Shown here: piece by piece, positions 17,701-25,457 of the stretch | Position numbering within the stretch: the stretch's first letter is position 1 | Layout of the letters: each line of letters opens with the position of its first letter | Origin: Brevundimonas sp. Leaf363 | Lineage (GTDB): Bacteria; Pseudomonadota; Alphaproteobacteria; Caulobacterales; Caulobacteraceae | Reading direction: 5' to 3' | NCBI RefSeq assembly: GCF_001424025.1 | Contig: NZ_LMPZ01000004.1 | Span: forward strand, 1 to 64,000 | Length of the DNA stretch: 64,000 bases | Made by a program: the position numbers and the translations under genes | Notes under the pieces: generated by a model | What the model was told of the DNA's origin: nothing | Seen by the model: the letters and a program-made list of their open reading frames with translations, nothing else | Database searches by the model: none

Positions 17701-17892
17701 GGCCGGATCAAGACGGACTGGCGGGCCGACGGCAGCGCCTTCTCCATGCAGGTCACCTTGCCGCCCAACACCACCGGAGAGCTGCGCCTGCCAGCCGTCG
17801 TGACCGACGCGTCGATCAACGGCGAGCGCATCCCATCAGGCGCGCCCGTCCCTCTTCCGCCCGGCCTCCATCGCATCAGCGGACACGTCTGA
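14752..17892 (+). CDS. alpha-L-rhamnosidase, GH78, with Tat-type signal
   Basis: This 1046-residue GH78 enzyme has a twin-arginine signal (DRRTLIKLSGLGVGAAAV). N-terminal beta-sandwich domains follow, including FDFGQNFAGWPRLRVRGQAG of the rhamnosidase N-terminal and concanavalin-like families. The (alpha/alpha)6 catalytic domain carries the family hallmark DCPQRDERLGWMGDAE with catalytic acids, HGQSARGGFPDVIPP, and later WGYMVEKGATTMWERWNGD. A C-terminal beta domain completes it. It cleaves terminal alpha-L-rhamnosyl residues. The ATG at 14752 follows CAGGAAA. Tat export implies folding before export, unlike the Sec-exported rhamnosidase at 9.9-12.3 kb. It lies just upstream of the IclR-dehydrogenase-LldD operon. 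Confidence 0.95.
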   Translation: MDRRTLIKLSGLGVGAAAVSGSPATAAARPSVVDLKVCGLVGPLSLARQPRFSWKYAGPGQDAQAAYRITVAASERDLRRSRDLMWDSGRIASNASFDVPYEGPEASAGQRVWWRVECWTNAGGHAVSAASFWEKAPEPSSWQAQWLASEHPVAKADRLAGLNWMVGAQAQPIGAVRAYRLELDADQATVATLLIAGGKLEGVWLNGQALTHEGEEPVSSTTMAEFKLPLRQGRNVLSAAMKREAGFGGAPALTTLIRLPKADGSVERLPAGPSWKTALTPAEGWQAETFDASDWPAATAPARPPAGNPWPPAPAMHHRRAFTASRRIASARLYATALGAYEAWINGQRVGDQMLAPEMTDPSQRLLFQAHDVTELVKRGDNVLGLWVGDGWYASEFSSSSRFIFGPPPCRALAQLVVTYDDGSKDIIGTGDDWKSAPSSVLSSEIYDGEVYDARLEHKGWSSSGFDDSAWLDGETIEPPKAAIEPQEAQPVRVTQTLRAMAITEPKPGVYVFDFGQNFAGWPRLRVRGQAGDVVTMRFAEVLAADGEVDQANLRSAFARDTYILKGEGEEVWSPRFTYHGFRYVQVTGLRQRPSERTLEGLAGHNDLPITGVFRVGDPVIEKFWRNAVWSQRSNFFGLPTDCPQRDERLGWMGDAEVFWPAAAYNMDVGAYSARVMGDIVHGQSARGGFPDVIPPFFAGLELTSPGWSDAGLVLPFIAWTRNGDTGIIRENWEAMDRYMAFILSQNPTHIWAKARGADYGDWLAVDAVEPGDPTTPKDLVGTAYWARSADMMAQMAEAIGRSEDQQRYRALFDAIKAAFQSSFVKADGEIGNASQTSYILPIRFGLLDDAQTAEAGRRLVEDIRRRGDKLSTGFLGTPHILDALAQSGQAETAVTLLLQRQFPSWGYMVEKGATTMWERWNGDAGDVSMNSFNHYAFGAIADFLFRRIAGVAAVEPGFRTVRVEPIVDRRLGFAGADYESVVGRIKTDWRADGSAFSMQVTLPPNTTGELRLPAVVTDASINGERIPSGAPVPLPPGLHRISGHV

Positions 17893-17900
17893 GATGGCTA

Positions 17901-17927
17901 TCCCATATTGCGGGACTAGCCTACAAT
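17901..17927 (+). promoter_or_regulatory. IclR-type operator and -10 box before the regulator gene
   Basis: The palindrome TCCCA-TATTG-CGGGA (17901-17915) is followed by a -10-like TACAAT (17922-17927). The expected transcript would start about 25 bases before the ATG at 17959. The operator would sit between -35 and -10, consistent with autorepression. No convincing -35 is visible. Confidence 0.5.
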
Positions 17928-17958
17928 GACGGTCTTCGCTCAGCATAGGAGAGTCGAT

Positions 17959-18792
17959 ATGGCGCGAGCGGCCGCAGCGCGTTCCATTCATGTAGACGTG
18001 GACGACGCCGATGAGGGCTCCGGCCGCGCCGCGACGGGCAGTCAGACGCTGCTTCGTGGTCTGGACGTCATCGACGCCCTGATCGAGGGCCCGCTAGCCC
18101 TGGCGGAACTCTCTGAGCATCTGGATCTCACGCGCAGCACCACACACCGCCTCGCCTCTGCGCTGGTGGAGCGGCGGCTGCTCTCGTTCCGCCCGCGCGA
18201 AGGCTACTCGCTCGGCCCCAAGCTTCTCGAGCTTGGTTACGCCGCGCGCGAACAGATGCATCTGCCGCGGATCGCCCGGCCGCACCTAGAGCGCCTGTCA
18301 TCCGAAACCGAGGACACCGTCCATCTCGGCGTGCTGGACGGTACGACCGCCTTCTATCTCGACAAGGTGCCGGGCACCCGGCGCGTCTCCATCGGCTCGC
18401 GTGTGGGCGAACGCCATCCGATCGCCGCCACGGGCCTCGGCAAAGCGCTGATCCTCGATATGGACGAGGAACAATGGGCTTCGTTCTTTGACGTCGGCGA
18501 TCCCGACCAAACTCGGCCCGGCCGCGCCGTGTGGCTGGAGCGCATGCGCTCGTACGCCGCTCAAGGTTACGCCTTCGACCTTGAAGAGAATGAAGACCGC
18601 ATCCGCTGCGTCGCCGCGCCGATCCGCGGCGTGGATGGCCAGATCGTAGCCGCGCTCAGCGTCTCGAGCGCCGCCCAGTACATGAAGGACACGCGCATGC
18701 AGTCGCTGACCAAGGTGGTCACGTCGGCTGCGCAAGCGATCAGCGAAGACCTCGGCTGGAACCCCAAGAAGACTGCGAAGAAGACTGGATAA
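17959..18792 (+). CDS. IclR-family transcriptional regulator of the rhamnose locus
   Basis: This 277-residue IclR protein has an N-terminal winged helix (about 30-90: LLRGLDVIDALIEGPLALAELSEHLDLTRSTTHRLASALVE) and a C-terminal effector-binding domain (about 105-265: ETEDTVHLGVLDGTTAFYLDKVPG, HPIAATGLGKALI, IRCVAAPIRGVDGQIVAALSVSS). I chose the ATG at 17959 because AGGAGAG lies 6-12 bases upstream. Its stop codon overlaps the next start (TAATG), coupling it to the L-rhamnose dehydrogenase. It probably represses the locus through the four TnCCA-N5-yGGnA palindromes and is released by rhamnose or a pathway intermediate; the effector is unknown. Confidence 0.9.
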   Translation: MARAAAARSIHVDVDDADEGSGRAATGSQTLLRGLDVIDALIEGPLALAELSEHLDLTRSTTHRLASALVERRLLSFRPREGYSLGPKLLELGYAAREQMHLPRIARPHLERLSSETEDTVHLGVLDGTTAFYLDKVPGTRRVSIGSRVGERHPIAATGLGKALILDMDEEQWASFFDVGDPDQTRPGRAVWLERMRSYAAQGYAFDLEENEDRIRCVAAPIRGVDGQIVAALSVSSAAQYMKDTRMQSLTKVVTSAAQAISEDLGWNPKKTAKKTG

Positions 18793-19553
18793 TGCTGCTC
18801 AAGGACAAGGTCGTCGCGGTGACGGGTGCATCACGAGGGATCGGTCGGGCTTGCGCGATCGAAGCGGCCCGCCAAGGCGCTGACGTTGTCATCAACAGCT
18901 ATCGCGACAGCGAGGCGGCGGAGAGCTGCGCCGCTGAGGTAGAGTCGCTGGGCCGGCGAGTGGTGGTGGTGGACGGCGATGTCGCCGATCCGACGAGCGC
19001 CGTGGCGCTGGTGAGGGCCGCCGTCGTTGGCTTTGGGAAGCTGGACGTGTTCGTGTCCAACGCCGGCATTTGCCCCTTCCACGCCTTCCTTGACATGCCG
19101 GTCGAGACGCTGCGCCGGACCATGGAGGTGAACCTTCACGGTGCGTACTTCATGACCCAGGCGGCGGCCAATCAGATGGTTCACCAGGGCCAAGGCGGCG
19201 CGATCGTCGCCATCAGCTCGATTTCCGCCCTCGTCGGCGGCGAAATGCAGACCCACTACACCCCAACCAAAGCCGGCGTTCACAGCCTCATGCAGTCCTG
19301 CGCTGTGGCGCTCGGGCGTCACGGCATCCGCTGCAACTCGGTGCTTCCAGGCACGATCGCAACCGACATCAATAAGGACGATCTCGCCGACCCCAAAAAG
19401 CGCGAATACATGGAAGGGCGCATTCCGCTTGGTCGCCTAGGCCGCCCCGAAGACATCGCGTCGGTGGTGGCGTTCCTCGCGTCCGACATGGCCAGCTACA
19501 TGTCCGGAGCCGCCCTATTGGTAGACGGCGGCGCGTTCGCGAACTTCCAGTAG
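18792..19553 (+). CDS. L-rhamnose 1-dehydrogenase (SDR)
   Basis: This 253-residue SDR has [13 protein letters not shown], the catalytic Ser in AISSISAL and YTPTK. The C-terminal half ([46 protein letters not shown] and ALLVDGGAF) is characteristic of L-rhamnose 1-dehydrogenases (LRA1/RHA1 type). It oxidises L-rhamnose to L-rhamnono-lactone with NAD(P) in the cytosol, the first step of the pathway completed by the operon at 2.2-6.9 kb. Its ATG overlaps the stop of the IclR gene by one base; lldD follows 8 bases later. Confidence 0.92.
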   Translation: MLLKDKVVAVTGASRGIGRACAIEAARQGADVVINSYRDSEAAESCAAEVESLGRRVVVVDGDVADPTSAVALVRAAVVGFGKLDVFVSNAGICPFHAFLDMPVETLRRTMEVNLHGAYFMTQAAANQMVHQGQGGAIVAISSISALVGGEMQTHYTPTKAGVHSLMQSCAVALGRHGIRCNSVLPGTIATDINKDDLADPKKREYMEGRIPLGRLGRPEDIASVVAFLASDMASYMSGAALLVDGGAFANFQ

Positions 19554-19561
19554 CCGCCGCC

Positions 19562-20719
19562 GTGATCATTTCCTCGCCCGACGACTACCGCGAAGCCGCG
19601 CGCCGCAAGCTGCCGCCGTTCCTGTTCCACTACATTGACGGCGGAGCCTATGCGGAGGAGACGCTGCGCCGGAATGTCTCCGATTTCCGAGACGTCGCCC
19701 TGCGCCAGCGCGTTCTGAAGGACGCCTCCAGCCTCAGCCTCGAAACCAAGCTGTTCGACGAAACCCTGGCCATGCCGGTGGTGCTGGCCCCCGTCGGCCT
19801 GACGGGAATGTACGCCCGGCGCGGCGAGGTTCAGGCCGCTAAGGCCGCGGCCTCGCGCAACATCCCCTTCACCCTCTCGACCGTCTCGGTGTGCGCGATT
19901 GAGGAGGTGGCTCCCGTCATCGACCGGCCCATGTGGTTCCAGCTCTATGTGCTCCGTGATCGCGGCTTCATGAAGCACTCCCTTGAGCGCGCCAAGGCCG
20001 CGGGCGTGAAGACGCTCGTGTTCACCGTGGACATGCCGGTCCCGGGCGCGCGCTATCGTGACGCCCACTCGGGCATGAGCGGCCCTAACGCGGGGCTGCG
20101 CCGGATTTGGCAGGCGGCGACACACCCCACCTGGGCGTGGCATGTGGGTCTGCACGGCCGGCCCCATGATCTCGGCAATGTGTCACGCTTCCTCGGCAAG
20201 GCGACCGGCCTGGCCGACTACATCGGCTGGCTGGGCCAGAACTTCGATCCGTCGATTTCGTGGAACGATCTCCGGTGGATCCGCGATTTCTGGGACGGCC
20301 CAATGATCATCAAAGGTATCCTTGACCCAGATGATGCCCGTGACGCAGTGGCCTTTGGTGCCGACGGCATCGTGGTGTCCAACCACGGCGGGCGTCAGCT
20401 AGATGGCGTTCTGTCCAGCTCGCGCGCTTTGCCGGCGGTGGCCGAGGCGGTCCAGGGGCGGCTGAAGATCTTGGCCGACAGCGGCATCCGCAATGGTCTC
20501 GACGTGGTTCGGGCGCTGTCCCTTGGAGCCGACGCCGTGATGTTGGGCCGGCCTTTCATCTATGCGCTCGCAGCACATGGCCAATCGGGCGTTGCCAACC
20601 TGCTCGACCTGCTCGCGAAGGAGATGCGGGTGGCCATGACCCTAACCGGCGTCAAGACCACGGCCGAAATCGGCACCCAGTGCCTCGTTGAAACCTCTAT
20701 TCGACCGTCGCAGGCTTAA
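19562..20719 (+). CDS. lldD: L-lactate dehydrogenase (FMN, quinone-linked)
   Basis: This 385-residue protein is very close to E. coli LldD along its whole length. It has [96 protein letters not shown], the flavin and substrate motif [14 protein letters not shown], and [11 protein letters not shown]. It starts with GTG. LldD oxidises L-lactate to pyruvate at the inner membrane. The placement is meaningful: the FAH-type hydrolase releases pyruvate and L-lactate from rhamnose, so LldD turns the second half of the carbon skeleton into pyruvate. It is the last gene of the iclR-dehydrogenase-lldD operon. Confidence 0.95.
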   Translation: MIISSPDDYREAARRKLPPFLFHYIDGGAYAEETLRRNVSDFRDVALRQRVLKDASSLSLETKLFDETLAMPVVLAPVGLTGMYARRGEVQAAKAAASRNIPFTLSTVSVCAIEEVAPVIDRPMWFQLYVLRDRGFMKHSLERAKAAGVKTLVFTVDMPVPGARYRDAHSGMSGPNAGLRRIWQAATHPTWAWHVGLHGRPHDLGNVSRFLGKATGLADYIGWLGQNFDPSISWNDLRWIRDFWDGPMIIKGILDPDDARDAVAFGADGIVVSNHGGRQLDGVLSSSRALPAVAEAVQGRLKILADSGIRNGLDVVRALSLGADAVMLGRPFIYALAAHGQSGVANLLDLLAKEMRVAMTLTGVKTTAEIGTQCLVETSIRPSQA

Positions 20720-20738
20720 TCGAACCGCTGCTTAAAAT

Positions 20739-21555
20739 GGGTGCTGTCAGTCTAACGCTAACTTGTCTCCACTGAGGGCGCGGAAATGCCCTGATGGGGC
20801 AAGGGTTTCATGAAGCCGCTCTCGTTCAAGAGGCACCGCTTCCCAGCTGAGATCATCCGGCATGCCGTGTGGCTCTACTTCCGCTTCAGCCTGAGCTTCC
20901 GGGACGTAGAGGAGCTCCTCGCTCAGCGCGGGATCGACGTGTCGTACGAGACCATCCGCTGCTGGACGATCAAGTTCGGCCCCCACATCGCGAGGCGACT
21001 GAAAAGGCTGAGGCCAGCCCCCTCCCCTCGTTGGCACCTTGATGAGGTCGTCTGCTCGATCGGCGGCAAGCGAATGTATCTCTGGCGCGCCGTTGACGAC
21101 GAAGGGGAAGTGCTCGACCTCGTCGTTCAGCGCGAGCGGGACACCGGCGCTGCGCTGAAGCTTCTACGGCGCCTGCTGCGCAATCAGGCGGTGGAGCCGC
21201 AGCTGATCACCACGGACGGGCTGCGGTCTTACGGCGCGGCGCTGCAGGAGCTCGGGCTGGCCAGCCTCCATCGCCCTGGCCGATTACGGGAGAACAATCG
21301 GGCTGAGAACTCTCACCTGCCGATCCGACGACGAGAGCGACAGCAGCAGCTCTTCAAGAGCCAGGCTTCCGCACAGCGCTTCCTCACCACTCACGCAGCG
21401 ATCTACAACACCTTCTACACCCAGCGACATCTGATCAGCCGACCCACCCTTCGCCGCTTCCGCGCCGATGCTGAGGCCGCGTGGGCGGCCGCCACGGCCT
21501 AAGGAAAGCCGGGTAGGCGCTCTTGGACCGGTAGTGATTAAGCTGTCAGCGCTGG
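20739..21555 (+). mobile_element. IS6-family insertion sequence
   Basis: About 0.82 kb, the usual IS6 length, with a single transposase gene. The ends are related inverted repeats: GGGTGCTGTCAGTCTAA on the left and, on the other strand at the right, CAGCGCTGACAGCTTAA (11 of the innermost 15 positions agree). I see no 8-bp target duplication, so the copy may have arisen by or been followed by recombination or deletion, which is frequent for this family. It marks the junction between the rhamnose locus and the stress cluster. Confidence 0.8.
20810..21502 (+). CDS. IS6-family DDE transposase
   Basis: This 230-residue transposase is full length for the family. It has an N-terminal helix-turn-helix (RDVEELLAQRGIDVSYETIRCW) and an RNase H-like DDE domain: D in RWHLDEVVCSIGGKRMYLWRA, D in LITTDGLRSY, and E in ENNRAENSHLPIRRRER. 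The C-terminal HAAIYNTFYTQRHL is also typical. Nothing appears broken, so the element may be active. Confidence 0.95.
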   Translation: MKPLSFKRHRFPAEIIRHAVWLYFRFSLSFRDVEELLAQRGIDVSYETIRCWTIKFGPHIARRLKRLRPAPSPRWHLDEVVCSIGGKRMYLWRAVDDEGEVLDLVVQRERDTGAALKLLRRLLRNQAVEPQLITTDGLRSYGAALQELGLASLHRPGRLRENNRAENSHLPIRRRERQQQLFKSQASAQRFLTTHAAIYNTFYTQRHLISRPTLRRFRADAEAAWAAATA

Positions 21556-21654
21556 TCGTCGGCAACGGTCACCTGCGCTATGGCATGGAGGTCCTAACCA
21601 GCCGTTCGTCATGACGGAACTGGTGACCAAGGTTACCAAGATCCTAAAGCGCTA
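21555..21654 (+). pseudogene. possible 3' remnant of a gene cut by the IS
   Basis: Immediately past the right IS end a frame without start codon reads about 33 residues, GRRQRSPALWHGGPNQPFV followed by MTELVTKVTKILKR, to a TAG at 21652-21654. The composition is protein-like and ends naturally, so this may be the last part of a gene truncated by the insertion sequence. No family is recognised. The following 70 bases to the SDR stop hold nothing I can name. Confidence 0.25.
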
Positions 21655-21724
21655 GTGGCAGGCAAGGCTGGCGGGGGTCGGCTCTGCGAGTCCCTTTGCT
21701 GAGCCGCAATCCTCGACGGTCGAT

Positions 21725-22534
21725 CTATCCGTTCGGATCCTTGGGCTCAGTCTGTTTGCGATGCATTTCCGCCAGGGCCGACTGCGGCGTCACCGCCGCG
21801 ATCGCGGCTTGGACCTTGTTGCCGAGCCCGGCGACGACATCGCCGTCACCGCGCTTCATTGCGTGATAGCCGATCTCGGCGACCTTGGCGGGATCCATCT
21901 TCGACTTCGACTGACCCACTGCGGTGTCGTCGAGACCGGCGCGATGGAAGAACTCCGTATCCGTCGGTCCGGGCATCAGGACGGTGACGCTTACGCCGCT
22001 GTCTTTCAGTTCGTTTCGCAGGGCGAACGAGAAGCTGTCCACGTAGGCTTTCGAGGCGTTGTAGACGGCGGCGAACGATCCCGGCATGAGCCCAGCAATG
22101 GAGCCGGTCAGCAGGATCTGGCCCCGCCCCCGGGCGCGCATGTCGCGACCGATGAGATGCAACAGCCGCGTGGTGCCGGTGATGTTGGTGTTGATGACAT
22201 GCAGGATATCGTCGAACGCCTGGTCCAGAAACCCCTGCCCAAGTCCATGGCCGGCATTGGCGGCCAGGACGTCGACCGGGCGGCCTCCGACCAGGTCGTA
22301 GAGCGATTGCACGCCGTCCTCAGTGGCGAGATCGGCCTGCAGAGTTTCGACTTGGGCGCCGAGGGCGTCAAACGCCTGCTTCGGCTCAGCCAAGGGCGTG
22401 TCGGCGGCGACGATAAGGTCGAACCCGTCCTTGGCCAGAAGCTTAGCGAGCTCGTAGCCGATTCCGCTGGAGGCGCCGGTCACCACGGCGAGCGGACGGA
22501 CGCTTTGAGCGGTCGTAAGTTGGTCATCGGACAT
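21725..22534 (-). CDS. SDR-family oxidoreductase (COG0300 type)
   Basis: This 269-residue short-chain dehydrogenase has VVTGASSGIGYELAKLLA, ANAGHG, the catalytic Ser in LLTGSIAGLMPG and YNASKAYVDSFSFALRNEL, with the C-terminal VTVLMPGPTDTEFF of the DltE/COG0300 group. The substrate is not predictable. The ATG at 22534 follows GGAGAC. It is divergent from the SRPBCC gene, and a GGAAC motif lies 50 bases upstream. The context of ferritin-like, ligase and alcohol dehydrogenase genes suggests a stress-induced role rather than biosynthesis. Confidence 0.85.
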   Translation of the reverse strand: MSDDQLTTAQSVRPLAVVTGASSGIGYELAKLLAKDGFDLIVAADTPLAEPKQAFDALGAQVETLQADLATEDGVQSLYDLVGGRPVDVLAANAGHGLGQGFLDQAFDDILHVINTNITGTTRLLHLIGRDMRARGRGQILLTGSIAGLMPGSFAAVYNASKAYVDSFSFALRNELKDSGVSVTVLMPGPTDTEFFHRAGLDDTAVGQSKSKMDPAKVAEIGYHAMKRGDGDVVAGLGNKVQAAIAAVTPQSALAEMHRKQTEPKDPNG

Positions 22535-22563
22535 GGGAGTCTCCGGGGTTGTCTTCGTCGGCA

Positions 22564-22590
22564 CAAAGCCGTGTGCTCTTCCGTGGTTCC
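22564..22590 (-). promoter_or_regulatory. candidate EcfG-type stress promoter
   Basis: Minus-strand GGAAC (22590-22586), 16 bases, then GCTTTG (22569-22564), about 30 bases before the SDR start. The -35 matches the alphaproteobacterial general stress sigma factor consensus; the -10 deviates from CGTT. It is supported mainly by similar motifs near other genes of this cluster. Confidence 0.3.
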
Positions 22591-22655
22591 GTATTGCGAC
22601 GCTGGAACGCAGCCGCGTCGGACGGATTGGATAGCCCACCAGACGGAGCATCCCC

Positions 22656-23228
22656 ATGTCCTCATCCGATCCGATCTCAACCGACGCCGAGCTCGCTTCT
22701 CCCGCCTTCATCGACAAGGGCAATGTCGAGGGCGACCATGCCGCTTCGAGCATCCGCGCGGCCATGATCAACCGACCGCGCCAGGAGCTCTATGCGTTCT
22801 GGCGCGACTTCACGAACCTGCCTTCCTTCACCGAGAACGTGAAGGAGGTCGAGATCCTGGATGATGCCCGGTCCCAGTGGGTTATCGCCGGGCCGGCGGG
22901 CGCCGACATCGATCTGGTCTCCGAGATCACCGAAGACATCCCCGGCGAGAGGATCGCCTGGCGCTCCAGCGAGGGATCCGACGTCGACCACGAGGGCTGG
23001 ATCGAATTCAAGGACAACGCCTTCGGTCGCGGCACCGAGGTCCGCATCTTCATCAGCTATGACCCGCCTGCCGGCGCCGTCGGCAAGGTGGTCGCCAAGG
23101 TTATGCAACGCGAGCCGCGTGTTCAGGCGCGTCGAGAACTGCGGCGGTTCAAGCAGCTGATGGAGACCGGCGAGGTCTCGACGTCGAAAGCGCCCGACGC
23201 CGCGCCCCGCGCCGGCCGTCACTTCTGA
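22656..23228 (+). CDS. SRPBCC-family (START-like) protein
   Basis: This 190-residue protein is of the polyketide cyclase/dehydrase-like SRPBCC superfamily (COG5637 type). It has [66 protein letters not shown] and [27 protein letters not shown]. The fold makes a deep hydrophobic cavity; ligands differ widely and are unknown for this subgroup. GGAG lies 7 bases before the ATG. Members of this subgroup commonly sit beside a glutathione-dependent-formaldehyde-dehydrogenase-like alcohol dehydrogenase, as here (40 bases upstream of it, same strand), so they are probably one operon. Confidence 0.85.
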   Translation: MSSSDPISTDAELASPAFIDKGNVEGDHAASSIRAAMINRPRQELYAFWRDFTNLPSFTENVKEVEILDDARSQWVIAGPAGADIDLVSEITEDIPGERIAWRSSEGSDVDHEGWIEFKDNAFGRGTEVRIFISYDPPAGAVGKVVAKVMQREPRVQARRELRRFKQLMETGEVSTSKAPDAAPRAGRHF

Positions 23229-23268
23229 TCCCGGCCACGCCGACCACCATTCAAACAGCGAGAGTCCC

Positions 23269-24447
23269 ATGCGCGCACTCACATGGCACGGCAAACACAA
23301 CGTCCAGGTCGATACCGTGCCCGACCCCCAGATCGTCAATCCGCGCGATGCGATCATCAGGATCACCGCCACCGCCATCTGCGGCTCCGACCTCCACCTC
23401 TACGACAGCATGATCCCGGGCATGTCCAACGGCGACATTCTGGGTCATGAGTTCATGGGCGTCGTCGAGGAAGTCGGACCCGCCAATACGACGCTGAAGC
23501 GCGGCGACCGGGTCGTGGTCCCCTTCGTCATCGCCTGCGGCAAATGCTTCTTCTGCGATCACAAGATGCCGGCCGCCTGCGATAACTCGAATCCGGCCGA
23601 GAAGGCCGATGCGTCGGAGATCGCCTACGGCTATTCCATGCCCGGGGCCTTCGGCTATTCGCATCTGACCGGCGGCTACGCGGGCGGCCAGGCCGAATAC
23701 GCCCGGGTGCCCTATTCCGACTACGGTCCGATCAAGATCCCCGACGGGATCGAGGACGAGCGGGTTCTGTTCCTGTCCGACATCTTCCCGACAGGCTGGA
23801 TGGCGGCCGAGAACTGCCAGATCCAGCCGGGCGACACGGTCGCCATCTGGGGCTGCGGTCCGGTCGGCCTCTTCGCGATCAAGAGCGCCCTACTGCAGGG
23901 CGCCGGCCGGGTCATCGCCATCGATCATCACCCGCGCCGGCTCGAACTGGCGAAGCAGAACGGCGCCGAGGTCCTCAACTACCACGAGGTCAAGGTGCGC
24001 GAGGCCCTGATGGAGATGACCGCCGGCATCGGCCCCGACAGCTGCATCGACGCCGTCGGCATGGAGGCCCACGGCTTCTCGCCCGACAACATCGTCGACG
24101 CCATCAAGCAGGAGACGAAAATCCTGGGCACCGATCGGCCCCACGTGCTGCGGGAAACCATCATGGCGGTGCGCAAGGGCGGCACGGTCTCGGTGCCCGG
24201 CGTCTACGGCGGTTTCGCCGACAAATGGCCGATCGGCGCCTTCATGGAGAAGGGTCTGACGCTGAAGACGGGCCAGACCCATGTGCAGAACTACCTGCCG
24301 CAGCTGCTGCAGCTGATCCTCGACGGCAAGATCGATACGACCGATCTGATCTCCCATCGCCTGCCGCTCGAGCAGGCCGCGGAGGGCTACAAGAACTTCA
24401 AGGAAAACCAGAACGAGTGGACCAAGGTCGTGCTGAAGCCGGGTTGA
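23269..24447 (+). CDS. zinc-dependent alcohol dehydrogenase (formaldehyde dehydrogenase-like)
   Basis: This 392-residue medium-chain dehydrogenase has catalytic Zn ligands in ICGSDLHLY and [12 protein letters not shown] and a structural Zn cluster [15 protein letters not shown]. The FDH-like insertion is [22 protein letters not shown], the Rossmann motif is [10 protein letters not shown], and D follows in AIDHHPRR, favouring NAD. It belongs to the FDH-like class rather than true glutathione FDH; the aldehyde or alcohol substrate is unknown. The adjacent ligase gene starts 11 bases after its stop codon, so SRPBCC-ADH-ligase are likely cotranscribed. Confidence 0.9.
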   Translation: MRALTWHGKHNVQVDTVPDPQIVNPRDAIIRITATAICGSDLHLYDSMIPGMSNGDILGHEFMGVVEEVGPANTTLKRGDRVVVPFVIACGKCFFCDHKMPAACDNSNPAEKADASEIAYGYSMPGAFGYSHLTGGYAGGQAEYARVPYSDYGPIKIPDGIEDERVLFLSDIFPTGWMAAENCQIQPGDTVAIWGCGPVGLFAIKSALLQGAGRVIAIDHHPRRLELAKQNGAEVLNYHEVKVREALMEMTAGIGPDSCIDAVGMEAHGFSPDNIVDAIKQETKILGTDRPHVLRETIMAVRKGGTVSVPGVYGGFADKWPIGAFMEKGLTLKTGQTHVQNYLPQLLQLILDGKIDTTDLISHRLPLEQAAEGYKNFKENQNEWTKVVLKPG

Positions 24448-24458
24448 GGCTGAGCCCG

Positions 24459-25457
24459 ATGCGCACCGACCTCGACGCCCGGCCCATGGAGGCCCGGTCT
24501 CGGCCGGACCTGCCCGAGGGCGCGGGCTGGGTCTACGAGCCCAAATGGGACGGGTTTCGCTGTCTGGCCTTCAAGCGCAACGGTCAGGTGCAGCTCATCG
24601 CCAAATCTGGAAAATCGCTGAACCGCTTCTTTCCCGAGGTGGTCGATCGTCTCGCCGCCCTTCCGGAAGCCCGCTTCGGTCTCGACGGCGAACTGCTGGC
24701 GCGCGACGGCGACGCCTTCTCCTTCGAGGTGCTGCAGGCCCGCCTGCATCCGGCGGAGAGCCGCATCCAGCGTCTCTCGCGTGAGACCCCGGCGAGCTAC
24801 GCCCTCTTCGACATGCTCGTCGATGTCGACGGGTCCGATCTCAGGGACCGGTCCTGGTCCGAGCGACATGGGCGACTGGAGGCCATTCTCCAGTCCCATC
24901 AGTCGGCCGATCTCACCCTCACGCCCGGTACGACCGACCAGGCCCTCGCGCAGACCTGGCTCGATGAGGGCAGGCTGGAAGGCGTGGTGGCCAAGACCGA
25001 GGGCGGCCCCTACCTCGAAGGGGAGCGAGCCATGATCAAGGTTAAGCGCGCTCGCACGGCGGACTGCGTCATCGGCGGCTTTCGCTATGCGTCAGACGCG
25101 CCCGTCGTCGGTTCCCTTCTGCTCGGGCTCTACGATGGCGAGGGGAAGCTCAACCACGTCGGCCATACGTCGGGGTTCGCGGGCGTGGACAAGGTGGCGC
25201 TGACCCGCGACCTGGAAGCGCTGCGCGGTGGTAAAGGCTTCAGCGGCCGCGCGCCCGGCGGGCCGAGCCGCTGGTCCACCGAACGGTCTGCGGCCTGGGA
25301 GCCCTTGCGGCCCGAGCGGGTGGTCGAAGTCGGCTTCGACCAGGTGTCCGATGACCGCTTCCGCCACGGGACGAAGCTGTTGCGCTTCCGTCCCGACAAG
25401 GCGCCCGCCCAGTGCCGCATGGAGCAGCTGGAGAGCCAGGCGGCGTCCACCGCCTAG
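24459..25457 (+). CDS. ATP-dependent DNA ligase, short form
   Basis: This 332-residue stand-alone ATP-dependent DNA ligase has adenylated Lys29 in the KxDG motif (EPKWDGFRC), then LDGELL, YALFDMLV, EGVVAK (motif IV) and MIKVKR (motif V), followed by an OB-fold domain (VIGGFRYASDAPVVGSLLLGLYDG). It is a catalytic core without the polymerase or phosphoesterase domains of LigD. Such LigC-like enzymes take part in repair end-joining or stationary-phase break repair. No Ku gene is in the window. The stop codon shares the CTAG palindrome with the stop of the convergent isochorismatase gene. Confidence 0.9.
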   Translation: MRTDLDARPMEARSRPDLPEGAGWVYEPKWDGFRCLAFKRNGQVQLIAKSGKSLNRFFPEVVDRLAALPEARFGLDGELLARDGDAFSFEVLQARLHPAESRIQRLSRETPASYALFDMLVDVDGSDLRDRSWSERHGRLEAILQSHQSADLTLTPGTTDQALAQTWLDEGRLEGVVAKTEGGPYLEGERAMIKVKRARTADCVIGGFRYASDAPVVGSLLLGLYDGEGKLNHVGHTSGFAGVDKVALTRDLEALRGGKGFSGRAPGGPSRWSTERSAAWEPLRPERVVEVGFDQVSDDRFRHGTKLLRFRPDKAPAQCRMEQLESQAASTA

